Assembly: GCF_014203235.1 (NCBI RefSeq)
Contig: NZ_JACHIN010000004.1
Location: 682,948-746,947, forward strand
Reading direction: 5' to 3'
Origin: Nonomuraea endophytica
Lineage (GTDB): Bacteria > Actinomycetota > Actinomycetes > Streptosporangiales > Streptosporangiaceae
DNA: 64,000 nucleotides
Shown: in pieces, positions 56,844 through 64,000 of the stretch
Layout of the letters: each line of letters starts with the position of its first letter
Numbering within the stretch: the stretch's first letter is position 1
Notes under the pieces: generated by a model
What the model was told of the DNA's origin: nothing
The model's input: only the letters and a program-made list of their open reading frames with translations
Database searches by the model: none
Made by a program: the position numbers and the translations under genes

Positions 56844-56880
56844 GCCCGCCATGTTGCCAGAAGACCCTTCTTCTAATTAC

Positions 56881-56890
56881 GGTCAAGACC
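56881..56890. promoter_or_regulatory. GGTC-AA-GACC palindrome at the propeller promoter
   Basis: ACGGTC-AA-GACCGT is a perfect inverted repeat 27 bp before the propeller start. It lies near the predicted transcription start, where a bound repressor would block. The same decamer occurs at 63620-63629. Confidence 0.55.
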
Positions 56891-56916
56891 GTTAACCAAT
56901 GCCATGGAGGCCTCCC

Positions 56917-58857
56917 ATGCGAGCACTCATCGCAGCCCTCTTACTCCTCCTCGCCTTCGCCACTCCGGTCGGGGCCGAATCAGCACCACCCACCGGCTGC
57001 GGGTTCCAGACCCTCGGCACCCTGCCCCTCACCGGCGCCACCACCGCCGGCGCGGCCATGGACCGCGGCCGCGTCTACACCGTCACCTCAAGTGCCTCCG
57101 GCCCCGCCGTGCTCGCGGTCAGGAACGCCGCCGACGCGAGGCTCGTCTCCGAACACCCGCTCCCCCTCGCCCTCGGCTCCTGGGCGGTCACCGTCGCCCC
57201 CGACCACTCCGTCTACGTCGGCAGCTACAACGCCACCGCCGGCGCCATGGGCCGGCTCTTCCGCTTCGAACCCGCCACCGGCAAGATCACCGAACTCGGC
57301 ATCGCGGCGCCCGGCGAGACGTTCGTCTGGACCGTCGCCGCCGCCCCCGACGGAAGCGCCGTCTACGCCGGCACCTCGCCCAACGGCAAGCTCATCAGGT
57401 ACGACACGCGCACCGGCCGGCTCAGCGACCTCGGCAGTCCGGTGCCCGGCGAGCAGTTCATCAGAGACCTGGCGATCGCCCGCGACGGCACCGTCTACGC
57501 CGGAACGGGCGCCCAGTCGATGAAGGTCGCGATCCTGCGGCCCGACGGCACCCCGATCCGGGTGATCGACCCGCCCATCCAGGGCAACGGCTACGCCTAC
57601 GACCTCGACGTGATCGGACACCGGCTGCTGGTCAGGTTCGCCACCTCCACGGGCGTCAACCCGATGGGCGTCTACGACCTGCGCGAACGACGCTGGGAAC
57701 GTGTCGTGGACGACGTCGACAGCCTCACCGTCGGCGGCGGACGCCACGGGAACCAGGTGTATCTGGTCCAGAACGACCAGCTCGGCACCCTCGACCTCCG
57801 ATCCGGAAAAGTCCGGCCTACCGGCTTCACCGACTTCGGCGGCGGCGCCGCCCGGCCCCTCGGCTGGCGCGGCGACGTCCTGGTCGGCACCAGCTCCACC
57901 GGCCGCATGTGGCACTACGACCGGCGTACCGGCAAGGGCCGCATGTTCGAGTCCACCGTCACGGGGCAGCACGTCAGCATCCGCTCCCTGGGCAACGGCC
58001 CCGACGGCCGCGTCTACGCGGGCGGCTTCTTCACCGGCGGCCTGGCCGCCTACGACCCGAAGACCGGCCAGTCACAGTTCTGGCCGAACGTCGGCCAGAG
58101 CGAAGGCATCGTCACCCACAAGGGCAAGCTCTACCTCGGCGTCTACCCCGGCGCCCGCATCTACTCCTTCGACGGCGACACCCCCACACAGCTGCTCAGC
58201 CTCTCCGACCAGGAGCAGGACCGGCCGTTCGCGATGATCTCCGCGGGCGAGTGGCTGGCGTTCGGCACCGTCCCCAAGTCCGGCACCGTCGGCGGAGCCC
58301 TCGGCCTGCTCAACCCCGACACCGGCCAGAAGATCATCAAGCGCAACCTCGTTCCCGGCCACTCCGTCATCGGCCTCGCCTACCGCGACGGCGTCGTCTA
58401 CGGCGCCACCTCGGCCTTCGGCGGCATCAGCACCCCGCAGGACACCGCGGCCAAGGTGTTCGCCTACGACATCGCGGCCGACACGCTTCGCTGGGTGACG
58501 GCGCCTGTTGCAGGTGACCTCGCGCTCGGGTCGATCACCTTCGACGACGCGGGGCGGTTGTGGGGGCTCACGCCGGACGCGGTGTTCGAGATGGACCCGG
58601 TGACCGGGCAGACGCTCCGTACCGCCAAGCACCAGACCTATCCGTGGGCCACTGCCACGCAGGTGTGGCTGGACACCAACCTCGAGTTCCACAATGGGAT
58701 GTTGTGGGGGAAGGTGCAGGGCAAGGCCTACCGGATCGACCGGGCCACGATGGCGGTCACCCTGATCGCCCGGCCGATCTCGAACCTGCTCAAGGGGGCC
58801 GACGGGCACCTGTACCTGTCGCGCTTCGAGAACTTCCACACCTACCGCATCTGCTGA
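56917..58857 (+). CDS. Secreted beta-propeller protein A
   Basis: A 646-aa exported protein with a signal peptide (1-22, ending TPVGA) and no anchor. It is built from YVTN/PQQ-like repeats: GSVYVGSY, YAGTSPNGKLIRYDTRTGRL, VYAGGFFTGGLAAYDPKTGQ, YDIAADTLRW. Two propellers of about 300 residues fit the length. It is a paralogue of the convergent gene at 59039-61021 (for example AAPGETFVWTVAAAPDGSAVYAGTSPNGKL matches PLPGETFVWTLAEGEGATVYGGTSPGGKL). ATG 56917 is set by GGAGG six bases upstream. Ligand or enzymatic role unknown. Confidence 0.87.
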   Translation: MRALIAALLLLLAFATPVGAESAPPTGCGFQTLGTLPLTGATTAGAAMDRGRVYTVTSSASGPAVLAVRNAADARLVSEHPLPLALGSWAVTVAPDHSVYVGSYNATAGAMGRLFRFEPATGKITELGIAAPGETFVWTVAAAPDGSAVYAGTSPNGKLIRYDTRTGRLSDLGSPVPGEQFIRDLAIARDGTVYAGTGAQSMKVAILRPDGTPIRVIDPPIQGNGYAYDLDVIGHRLLVRFATSTGVNPMGVYDLRERRWERVVDDVDSLTVGGGRHGNQVYLVQNDQLGTLDLRSGKVRPTGFTDFGGGAARPLGWRGDVLVGTSSTGRMWHYDRRTGKGRMFESTVTGQHVSIRSLGNGPDGRVYAGGFFTGGLAAYDPKTGQSQFWPNVGQSEGIVTHKGKLYLGVYPGARIYSFDGDTPTQLLSLSDQEQDRPFAMISAGEWLAFGTVPKSGTVGGALGLLNPDTGQKIIKRNLVPGHSVIGLAYRDGVVYGATSAFGGISTPQDTAAKVFAYDIAADTLRWVTAPVAGDLALGSITFDDAGRLWGLTPDAVFEMDPVTGQTLRTAKHQTYPWATATQVWLDTNLEFHNGMLWGKVQGKAYRIDRATMAVTLIARPISNLLKGADGHLYLSRFENFHTYRIC

Positions 58858-58874
58858 CCCACCCACCCTCACGA

Positions 58875-58910
58875 CCCGGTCCCGCACACCCCTCCAGGTG
58901 CGGGATCGGG
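58875..58910. terminator. First hairpin of the convergent terminator region
   Basis: CCCGGTCCCGCAC (58875-58887) pairs with 58898-58910, one G.T wobble, 10-nt loop. The right arm also pairs perfectly with CCCGATCCCGC further on (58931-58941), an alternative fold. Confidence 0.6.
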
Positions 58911-58962
58911 CACACCCCGGCGGGTGCAGGCCCGATCCCGCCCAAGGGGTGCCGAAACGCCG

Positions 58963-59006
58963 TGACCCCGGCCCCGGTGCCCTCTCGGGTGCCGGGGCCG
59001 GGGTCA
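58963..59006. terminator. Strong bidirectional hairpin between the paralogous propellers
   Basis: A 20-bp stem (58963-58982 with 58987-59006), with two G.T wobbles near a 4-nt TCTC loop; the outer 15 bp are perfect. It separates the convergent propeller genes and can stop both transcripts. Confidence 0.8.
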
Positions 59007-59038
59007 ACCGAGTCGGTGGGCCGGGGTGAGGGGTGGGG

Positions 59039-61021
59039 TTAGGGGTGGAGGCGGTAGAGGGTGGGGCCTTCGGCGAAGTAGATGTCGCCTGAGCGGTGGA
59101 CAGCCAGCTGGTGGACCGGGCCGGAGCGCAGCACGGTGTGGCGGCCGGTCAACGGGTTCAGGCGGAACACCGACTGACCGGCATGCGCGCCGTACAACTG
59201 AAGGTCGCGGCGGTTGAAGGCCAGCTGACCGCTCGCGCTCTTGCTCGAAGACAGCACCACGCGCTTGACGACCTTGCGGGCCCAGGTGTTGACCGCGAAC
59301 ACCTCTCCACCGGCGATCCCCCACAACCGGCCCACGGCGTCGAAGGTCAGGGCCGGGATGGCGGGCTTGCCGGGGGCGGGGACGATCTCCCACAGGAGCC
59401 GGTTCTCGCGCACCGACCAGGCGAACAGTTTGGCTTCCGGCTGTGTGGGCGGAGTGGCTGACTGGCCGCTGTAGATGGAGGTGCCGCCGTAGACGATGCC
59501 GTCGCGGTAGGCGAGCGCGACGATCGACTGGTCCTTGACGACGTTGCGCTGCGACGACTTCAGGCTCCCGGTCTCCGGGTCCCAGATGGACAGGACGCCG
59601 CCCAGGTGGCCGAGGTCGGGCATGGTGCCGACGGCGAGGTAGCGGCCGGCCGAGACCATGGCGCGCGGGCGGATCTGCTTGTCGGCGGCGGCGTCGAACA
59701 GGCGGGCGGGGTTCGGGGCCGGGCCGGGTTCCGGGCTGGGCGAGTACTCGGTGCTGTTCCACGGCAGGCGCGGGTCGTAGGAGTAGACGCGGGCCTCGGG
59801 GTAGGCGCCGATGTACAGCTTGCCCTGGTGTGTGGTCATGTCCTCGCTCTGCGAGAACGTGTGGAACTCCTCGGCCTTGCCGGTCTTGGGGTCGATGCCG
59901 GCGAAGCCGCCGTTGAGGAAGCCACCGGCGTACATGCGGCCGTCGGGGCCCTCGGACAGCGCCGTGACGTCGATCGGCTCGCCCTTGATGCCGCTCTGGA
60001 CGAACGCCTTGGCGCCGGTCTGCGGGTTGTAGCGGAACATCAGGCCACGCCAGAGCAGGCCGACGAGGCTTTTGCCCGGGTAGTCGGGCAGGCCGAGTTC
60101 GGCCCAGCCGATGCCACGGGTGTTGGCCACGCGGCCGGTGACGGGCAGGCCGGTTGGGGTCGTGGTCGTGGTCTTGGGGTCGTAGCGGACCAGCTCGCCG
60201 CCCTTTACAAAGTAGACCTGGCCTTCGTCGTCCGGCGGCGAGACGTCCAGGCCGTGGGCGGCGTCCAGCCGGTCGGTCCACTTTCCTGCGGCTATGTCCC
60301 ACACGTGCAGCGGGCCCGGGCTGGCGCTGCCGAGCCGTACGTAGAGGTAGCCGGCGGCGGTGTTGACGTCGTAGGCCCACTTGCCGGTGGTGTCCTCGGG
60401 GGCGGGCAGTTCCTTGATCGCACCGCTGGCCGCGTCCACCTCGAAGATCTTGGCGGGCGCCTCGGTGCCGGCGTAGATCTTGCCGCCGGCGTAGGAGACG
60501 CTGCGGATGTAGGCGTGGGTGGCGGACAGGCGGCCGTAGTCGCGTACGCCTGTGGCGGGGTTATAGGAGAAGAGCTTGCCGCCCGGCGAGGTGCCGCCGT
60601 AGACGGTCGCGCCCTCGCCCTCGGCCAGCGTCCAGACGAACGTCTCGCCCGGCAGCGGGTTGCCGAGGTCCTGGACGCCGCTCTGGTCCGTCCAGCGGAA
60701 GAGCTTGCTGTCGCCGTACGTGCCGGCGTACACGCTGCCGTCGGGTGTGGCGGCCACCGCCCACGCGCCGCCGGAGCCGGGCAGGTCGAACCTGGCCGTC
60801 TGCGCCCCGGTCGCCGGGTCCACGGCGTTGAGGTGGGCGGGGACGCCGGAGGAGGCGCTCCAGATCACCGTCTTGCCCTCCGGGCCTGGGGCGACGGCGC
60901 CGCCGAGCAGCAGCACGTCCTGGAGCGGGACGCCCAGGTTTTCCGGAGCGGGGGCGGGGGCCGGGGTGAGCGCGGTGACCGCGACCAGGACGGCCGCGAG
61001 CGCTCCCTTCCATAAGATCAT
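59039..61021 (-). CDS. Secreted beta-propeller protein B (paralogue of A)
   Basis: A 660-aa exported protein: signal peptide (1-24), a short Pro-rich stretch, then the same YVTN/PQQ-like repeats as protein A, in register. Its ATG 61021 overlaps the aminotransferase stop by 4 bp, so it is the last gene of the leftward operon. Divergence between A and B is considerable outside the repeat cores, so duplication is old. Having one copy in the operon and one opposite suggests they are used together or alternately. Confidence 0.88.
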   Translation of the reverse strand: MILWKGALAAVLVAVTALTPAPAPAPENLGVPLQDVLLLGGAVAPGPEGKTVIWSASSGVPAHLNAVDPATGAQTARFDLPGSGGAWAVAATPDGSVYAGTYGDSKLFRWTDQSGVQDLGNPLPGETFVWTLAEGEGATVYGGTSPGGKLFSYNPATGVRDYGRLSATHAYIRSVSYAGGKIYAGTEAPAKIFEVDAASGAIKELPAPEDTTGKWAYDVNTAAGYLYVRLGSASPGPLHVWDIAAGKWTDRLDAAHGLDVSPPDDEGQVYFVKGGELVRYDPKTTTTTPTGLPVTGRVANTRGIGWAELGLPDYPGKSLVGLLWRGLMFRYNPQTGAKAFVQSGIKGEPIDVTALSEGPDGRMYAGGFLNGGFAGIDPKTGKAEEFHTFSQSEDMTTHQGKLYIGAYPEARVYSYDPRLPWNSTEYSPSPEPGPAPNPARLFDAAADKQIRPRAMVSAGRYLAVGTMPDLGHLGGVLSIWDPETGSLKSSQRNVVKDQSIVALAYRDGIVYGGTSIYSGQSATPPTQPEAKLFAWSVRENRLLWEIVPAPGKPAIPALTFDAVGRLWGIAGGEVFAVNTWARKVVKRVVLSSSKSASGQLAFNRRDLQLYGAHAGQSVFRLNPLTGRHTVLRSGPVHQLAVHRSGDIYFAEGPTLYRLHP

Positions 61022-62208
61022 GCGTGCAGCACCTTCGTGAGGGCCTCGACGAGGTGCGAGGCGTGGGCGGGATCGTCCATGAGCATCGACTGGCGCATCC
61101 AGACCACCTCGCGGCTGGCGGCCTCGGTGGCGGGGCACGGCTCCGGCCGCGCGCCGGCCTCGGTGAGCGCGGCCATCGTGCCGAGCGGCGGGTAGCCGCC
61201 GTCGAGCGGCACCCCTTCCGCGGCCATGGCCTCCAGGAAGAAGGCCCGGTCGTACGGCACATGCACGCGCAGCATCAGCAGGTGGCGCGAGTCGAGCGTG
61301 GTGCCCGGCGGCTGCGGCACCACGCTCACCGGCTGCCGCGCGCCGCCCTCGTACCCTTCGGGCAGCCCGATCGCGGCCAGCCCCCGCTCCACCTCGGCGA
61401 CGAACGCGTTGCGCCGGGCGATCTCCGAGTCCAGCCGGTCCAGCCAGGGCAGCAGCAGCGCCGCCTGGATCTCGGTCAGGCGCAGGTTCCAGCCGACGTT
61501 CGGATGGCCGTACCACTGGCCGCCGAGCTTGCGCCCGAGGTTGCAGACCGACCAGATCGCCTCGTGATCGGCCTCGTCGCGGCAGACGATCAGCCCGCCC
61601 TCCCCCGCCGTCATCGCCTTGCTGGCCTGGAAGCTGTAGACGCCGGCGTCGCCGAGCCCGCCGACCGGGCGGCCCTTGTAGCTCGCGCCGTGCGCCTGCG
61701 CCGCGTCCTCGACGACCTTCAGCCCATGTCGTACGGCTACCGCGTTGATGTCGTCCATGTCCGCCGGACTGCCTGCCAGGTGCACCGGCATGACCGCGGC
61801 CGTGCGCCCGGTGACGGCGGCCTCGACCACGGCGCCCGTCAGGTGCAGGTCGACCGGGTCCACGTCCACGATCACCGGTACGGCTCCCGCCAGCAGCACC
61901 GAGGTGGCCGAGGCGACGAACGTGTACGCGGGCACGATCACCTCGTCGCCCGGCCCGACGCCCAGGCCGCGCAGCGCGGCGAACAGGCCCAGGGTGGCGT
62001 TGCCTACGGCGACGCCGTACCGGACGCCGGAAAGGCGGGCGAACGCGGCGGTCAGGTCCGCGCAGGCGGAGCCGCCCTGGGTGGCTCCCCACAGGCCGCT
62101 GTCGAGCACGTCGGTGACGAGCTTGCGCTGCGCGTCGTCGAGCGGTGGCGGCCAGGCGGGCCACGGGGTGGTGCGGACGGGGGTGCCGCCGTGGATGGCG
62201 AGGGTCAT
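61018..62208 (-). CDS. DegT/DnrJ/EryC1/StrS-type PLP aminotransferase
   Basis: A 396-aa aminotransferase of the sugar/inositol group. The PLP lysine is in YSFQASKAMTAGEGG, and VVEDAAQAHGASYKGRP holds the cofactor Asp. Family members aminate keto-sugars or scyllo-inosose. No nucleotide-sugar genes are near. It overlaps the amidohydrolase by 4 bp upstream and protein B by 4 bp downstream. Confidence 0.92.
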   Translation of the reverse strand: MTLAIHGGTPVRTTPWPAWPPPLDDAQRKLVTDVLDSGLWGATQGGSACADLTAAFARLSGVRYGVAVGNATLGLFAALRGLGVGPGDEVIVPAYTFVASATSVLLAGAVPVIVDVDPVDLHLTGAVVEAAVTGRTAAVMPVHLAGSPADMDDINAVAVRHGLKVVEDAAQAHGASYKGRPVGGLGDAGVYSFQASKAMTAGEGGLIVCRDEADHEAIWSVCNLGRKLGGQWYGHPNVGWNLRLTEIQAALLLPWLDRLDSEIARRNAFVAEVERGLAAIGLPEGYEGGARQPVSVVPQPPGTTLDSRHLLMLRVHVPYDRAFFLEAMAAEGVPLDGGYPPLGTMAALTEAGARPEPCPATEAASREVVWMRQSMLMDDPAHASHLVEALTKVLHA

Positions 62209-62924
62209 GCGAGGCGTCCTTTCAGCACGCGCGCGAGGTTGCCGCCCTGGATGAGGGCACGGTCGGCGTCGCTGAGCGGGGCCAGGGCGACGCGGCCGAA
62301 GCCGACACGCAGGTCGAGGAAGCAGGAGTCGGAGCCGTAGACGACACGGTCGGCTCCGGCCAGTCCGGCCAGCTTGGCGATCCAGCGGCCGGTCATCTTG
62401 GAGCCGCAGATCTCCAGGTAGAGGTTCGGGTGGCCGTGGATGAGCTCGGCGGCGCGGGCGAAGCCGTACGGCCAGAGGCCCGCGTGACCGAGCAGCAGCG
62501 GGACGTGCGGATGGCGCCGCGCGACGGTCGTGAACTGCTCCGGGTCGCTCCACGGCGAGTCGGTCTGGCCGTGGGCGAGCACGGGCAGGCCGAGCTCCCA
62601 GACGGGGTCGTAGCGGCGGTCGTCGAGGCGGCACTGGTGCACGTCCGGATGGACCTTGACGCCCCAGACGCCTTCGGTGGTGAGGCGGTTGCGCTGGTGC
62701 GGGTTGTAGACCTGCCAGACGCCGATGCGGCCCGGATGCCGCGCGGCCGCCTCGAACGCCAGCCGGTTGCCCTCCTCGGCCGACAGCCCGACGCCGAGCA
62801 GGTGGCTGATGCCGATCGCGTCGATGCCGATGCGGTCCATCAGCTCGACCATGCCTTCGGCGGTCTTGTCCGGGATGAGGAAGTCGGGCCAGGGGCCGAG
62901 GTGGCCGTGCGCGTCGAGGATCAC
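62205..62924 (-). CDS. Amidohydrolase 2-type metal hydrolase (intact)
   Basis: A 239-aa TIM-barrel amidohydrolase of the short Amidohydro_2 type. The metal ligands are retained: DAHGHLG (His6, His8), VLAHGQTD, LLGHAGLW and the final Asp in YGSDSC. Family members open lactones or hydrolyse C-C or amide bonds. GTG 62924 overlaps the stop of the degenerate partner by 4 bp. It is the likely catalytic half of a two-subunit enzyme. Confidence 0.9.
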   Translation of the reverse strand: MILDAHGHLGPWPDFLIPDKTAEGMVELMDRIGIDAIGISHLLGVGLSAEEGNRLAFEAAARHPGRIGVWQVYNPHQRNRLTTEGVWGVKVHPDVHQCRLDDRRYDPVWELGLPVLAHGQTDSPWSDPEQFTTVARRHPHVPLLLGHAGLWPYGFARAAELIHGHPNLYLEICGSKMTGRWIAKLAGLAGADRVVYGSDSCFLDLRVGFGRVALAPLSDADRALIQGGNLARVLKGRLA

Positions 62925-63589
62925 AGCAGGCCGCCTCCCGTCGCGATCAGCTCGACGTCCTTTTCGGGCAGGTCGAGGTGGTCGAGCAGGAAGCGCGGGC
63001 CGCAGTCGTCGAGTACGGGGGCGCCGGTGCCGAAGACCAGGCGCTCGGGGCCGTACAGTCCGGCCAGCCACTCGACGCCGCGCTGGGTGTTGACGGTGCC
63101 GATCTCCAGCCACAGGTTGGGGATCTCGGCCATGAGCTCGCCGATGGTGCGCAGGTGGCGGTAGCCGGGGGTGAGCAGCAGGATCCGCTGGTGTGGCAGG
63201 TGCCCGGCCAGGGCTAGCAGTTGGCCTGGCGAGGTCTCCTCGAACTCGACGGCCACCGTGACATCCATCGCGCGCAGCCACCGGAGCGTGGTGGGTCCGG
63301 TGAGCTCGAAGCGGTGCCTGGACGGGCACAGGCGGACCATCGGCACGCTCCAGTCCGGAATCGGCTCGAACGACTCGGGCACCAGGACCGGGACCGGCTG
63401 CAGGGCCGGATCCTTCAGTTCCATGAGAGCTTCGTTGCCCGCTCTGGCGTCGGAGTACAGGCTGAGGGTGTGGGTCACGTGGGCGCGCTGGATGCCCAGC
63501 CGGGACATGTCGGGGCGCGGGTCCTCCGGCAGGTCGTCGAACGGCACGGGGCCGATCAGGCGGTGGGCGTCCGTGACGGATTTCGGCAC
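62921..63589 (-). CDS. Amidohydrolase 2-fold protein lacking metal ligands
   Basis: A 222-aa protein clearly of the same fold and length as its downstream neighbour, aligned to it at each strand, but the metal site is gone: the H-x-H reads DAHRLIG (second His replaced by Leu), the LLGHAG segment reads LLLTPGYRHL, and the GSD reads FGTGAP. It may stabilise or regulate the intact partner. GTG 63589 follows TAGTTT-N6. It is the first gene of the operon. Confidence 0.88.
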   Translation of the reverse strand: MPKSVTDAHRLIGPVPFDDLPEDPRPDMSRLGIQRAHVTHTLSLYSDARAGNEALMELKDPALQPVPVLVPESFEPIPDWSVPMVRLCPSRHRFELTGPTTLRWLRAMDVTVAVEFEETSPGQLLALAGHLPHQRILLLTPGYRHLRTIGELMAEIPNLWLEIGTVNTQRGVEWLAGLYGPERLVFGTGAPVLDDCGPRFLLDHLDLPEKDVELIATGGGLL

Positions 63590-63595
63590 AGACCG

Positions 63596-63625
63596 AAACT
63601 AGCCGCGCCCCACAACCCAGGTCAA
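63596..63625 (-). promoter_or_regulatory. Leaderless promoter of the amidohydrolase-aminotransferase-propeller operon
   Basis: On the minus strand: TTGACC (-35, 63625-63620), 18-bp spacer, TAGTTT (-10, 63601-63596), N6, GTG 63589. It is the best complete promoter in the window. Confidence 0.65.
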
Positions 63626-63629
63626 GACC
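63620..63629. promoter_or_regulatory. GGTC-AA-GACC palindrome overlapping the -35 box
   Basis: It contains the TTGACC -35 element. A regulator here would compete with RNA polymerase. The same decamer lies at 56881-56890. Confidence 0.55.
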
Positions 63630-63901
63630 ACCCCCTCGGCCCCGTGTCCTGTGCACCACCACCCTTGGGCGCCCGAGGTCCCTTGTCCGGGGCCCCGAGG
63701 AAACGCCCTGCCGCGTGCTCGGGTGCCTGCCGTGTCCTCGGGTGTCGGAGGAACGGCAGGGCGGACGGAACACCCGGAGAGGGGTTGGCGCTCCGGGGTG
63801 AGCCCCCGCGAGGGCTTGGCGCGAGAGGGGACGCGGAGTGGAGCCCTCGGGGAGAGCCCCAAGGGCGGGCTGGAGGGTGGGTTAGGGGCAATGCCGGTTA
63901 G

Positions 63902-64000
63902 TTAGGGTTGGGGCTGGTATTTCAAGACCGTCAGAAGATCAGGACATGAGAACGGAGATCCGGTAGAACGGGTGATCTTCCCAAACCATCCGTCACACAC
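63902..64000 (-). CDS. Possible C-terminal end of a gene entering from the right edge
   Basis: A minus-strand frame is open from 64000 to a TAA at 63902 (32 residues ending LLTVLKYQPQP). The base composition is less GC-rich than its surroundings. It could be the end of a real gene or of a mobile element, or chance. No family can be named from 32 residues. Confidence 0.25.
   Translation of the reverse strand: MCDGWFGKITRSTGSPFSCPDLLTVLKYQPQP

Larger units (their letters stand above)
63590..63901. other. 312-bp promoter region and spacer upstream of the amidohydrolase operon
   Basis: It holds the operon promoter (63596-63629), then GC-rich sequence with several loose ggagagg/cgcgagg-type repeats. 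No frame here looks coding. Confidence 0.6.

Noticed and set aside
63902..64000. End of an insertion sequence at the right edge
   Set aside because: The composition shift and open frame are suggestive, but no terminal inverted repeat or transposase motif can be recognised in 99 bp; I keep it only as a low-confidence partial frame.

Overview
This is 64 kb of a very GC-rich actinobacterial chromosome. GTG and TTG starts are common, many genes appear to have leaderless promoters, and the gene families (ECF sigma factors, HxlR and TetR regulators, an SseB-like protein, a WD40 Ser/Thr kinase, OxyR with AhpC/AhpD) fit a filamentous actinomycete. The overall flavour suggests the Streptosporangiaceae (Nonomuraea or Streptosporangium-like), but that is inference; no rRNA or taxonomic marker is present. 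I saw no tRNA, rRNA, CRISPR array, phage or complete insertion sequence. Most of the window looks like ordinary chromosome with accessory islands.

Layout, left to right. 1-1141: two ATPases of a branched-chain amino-acid type ABC importer (livG cut by the window edge, livF). 1249-6629: a UBP zinc-finger protein, a kinase fused to an nSTAND-like winged helix, a membrane helix and a WD40 propeller, and a CPA1 Na+/H+ antiporter. 6727-10141: a Gln/Tyr-rich low-complexity protein and a DinG/XPD-type helicase. 10701-15354: prepilin peptidase, then aroC-aroK-aroB-aroQ and an SGNH hydrolase. 15421-24765: an SseB-like gene, then a leftward operon of carbamate kinase, cyanuric acid/barbiturate-type ring-opening amidohydrolase, a five-gene peptide-type ABC importer and an LD-carboxypeptidase. 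24998-32793: alpha/beta hydrolase, D-2-hydroxyacid dehydrogenase, FUSC-like membrane protein, and a two-gene operon of a giant surface phosphoesterase/propeller protein with a NicO-type metal transporter. 33069-35260: ahpD, ahpC and divergent oxyR. 35270-41394: aminotransferase, a surface alpha/beta hydrolase, a DUF418 protein, a nitrilase-family amidohydrolase, two unknown proteins and an HxlR regulator. 41547-47103: an ECF sigma factor coupled to a membrane protein with a duplicated ectodomain, and a TetR-controlled ABC exporter. 47164-51776: a fused acyl-CoA carboxyltransferase, CaiB-type CoA transferase, small kinase, Cu/Zn superoxide dismutase and a flavin/PPOX-type protein. 51901-56843: a catalytically dead serine beta-lactamase homologue, a 29-aa membrane peptide upstream of an ECF sigma factor and a Cys-rich membrane protein, a TetR regulator, a DUF4407 protein and a histidine phosphatase. 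56917-63589: a distinctive module of two convergent paralogous secreted beta-propellers, a DegT-type aminotransferase and a pair of amidohydrolases, one intact and one without its metal ligands.

The most promising undescribed system is the right-hand module. Four leftward genes overlap by 4 bp each, the operon has a textbook leaderless promoter, and the same 10-bp palindrome (GGTC-AA-GACC) sits at the promoter of both the operon and the oppositely oriented paralogous propeller gene. The second candidate is the ECF sigma/duplicated-ectodomain pair at 41547-44032. The third is the 29-aa peptide/sigma/Cys-membrane-protein operon at 52826-53718.

Three patterns recur. First, many first-in-operon genes carry TANNNT exactly 6 or 7 nt before the start codon, which decides several starts. 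Second, in-frame minisatellites sit inside otherwise conserved enzymes (24 bp in an ABC ATPase, 30 bp in a hydrolase, His-Gly in a NicO transporter). Third, convergent neighbours often overlap at their 3' ends.
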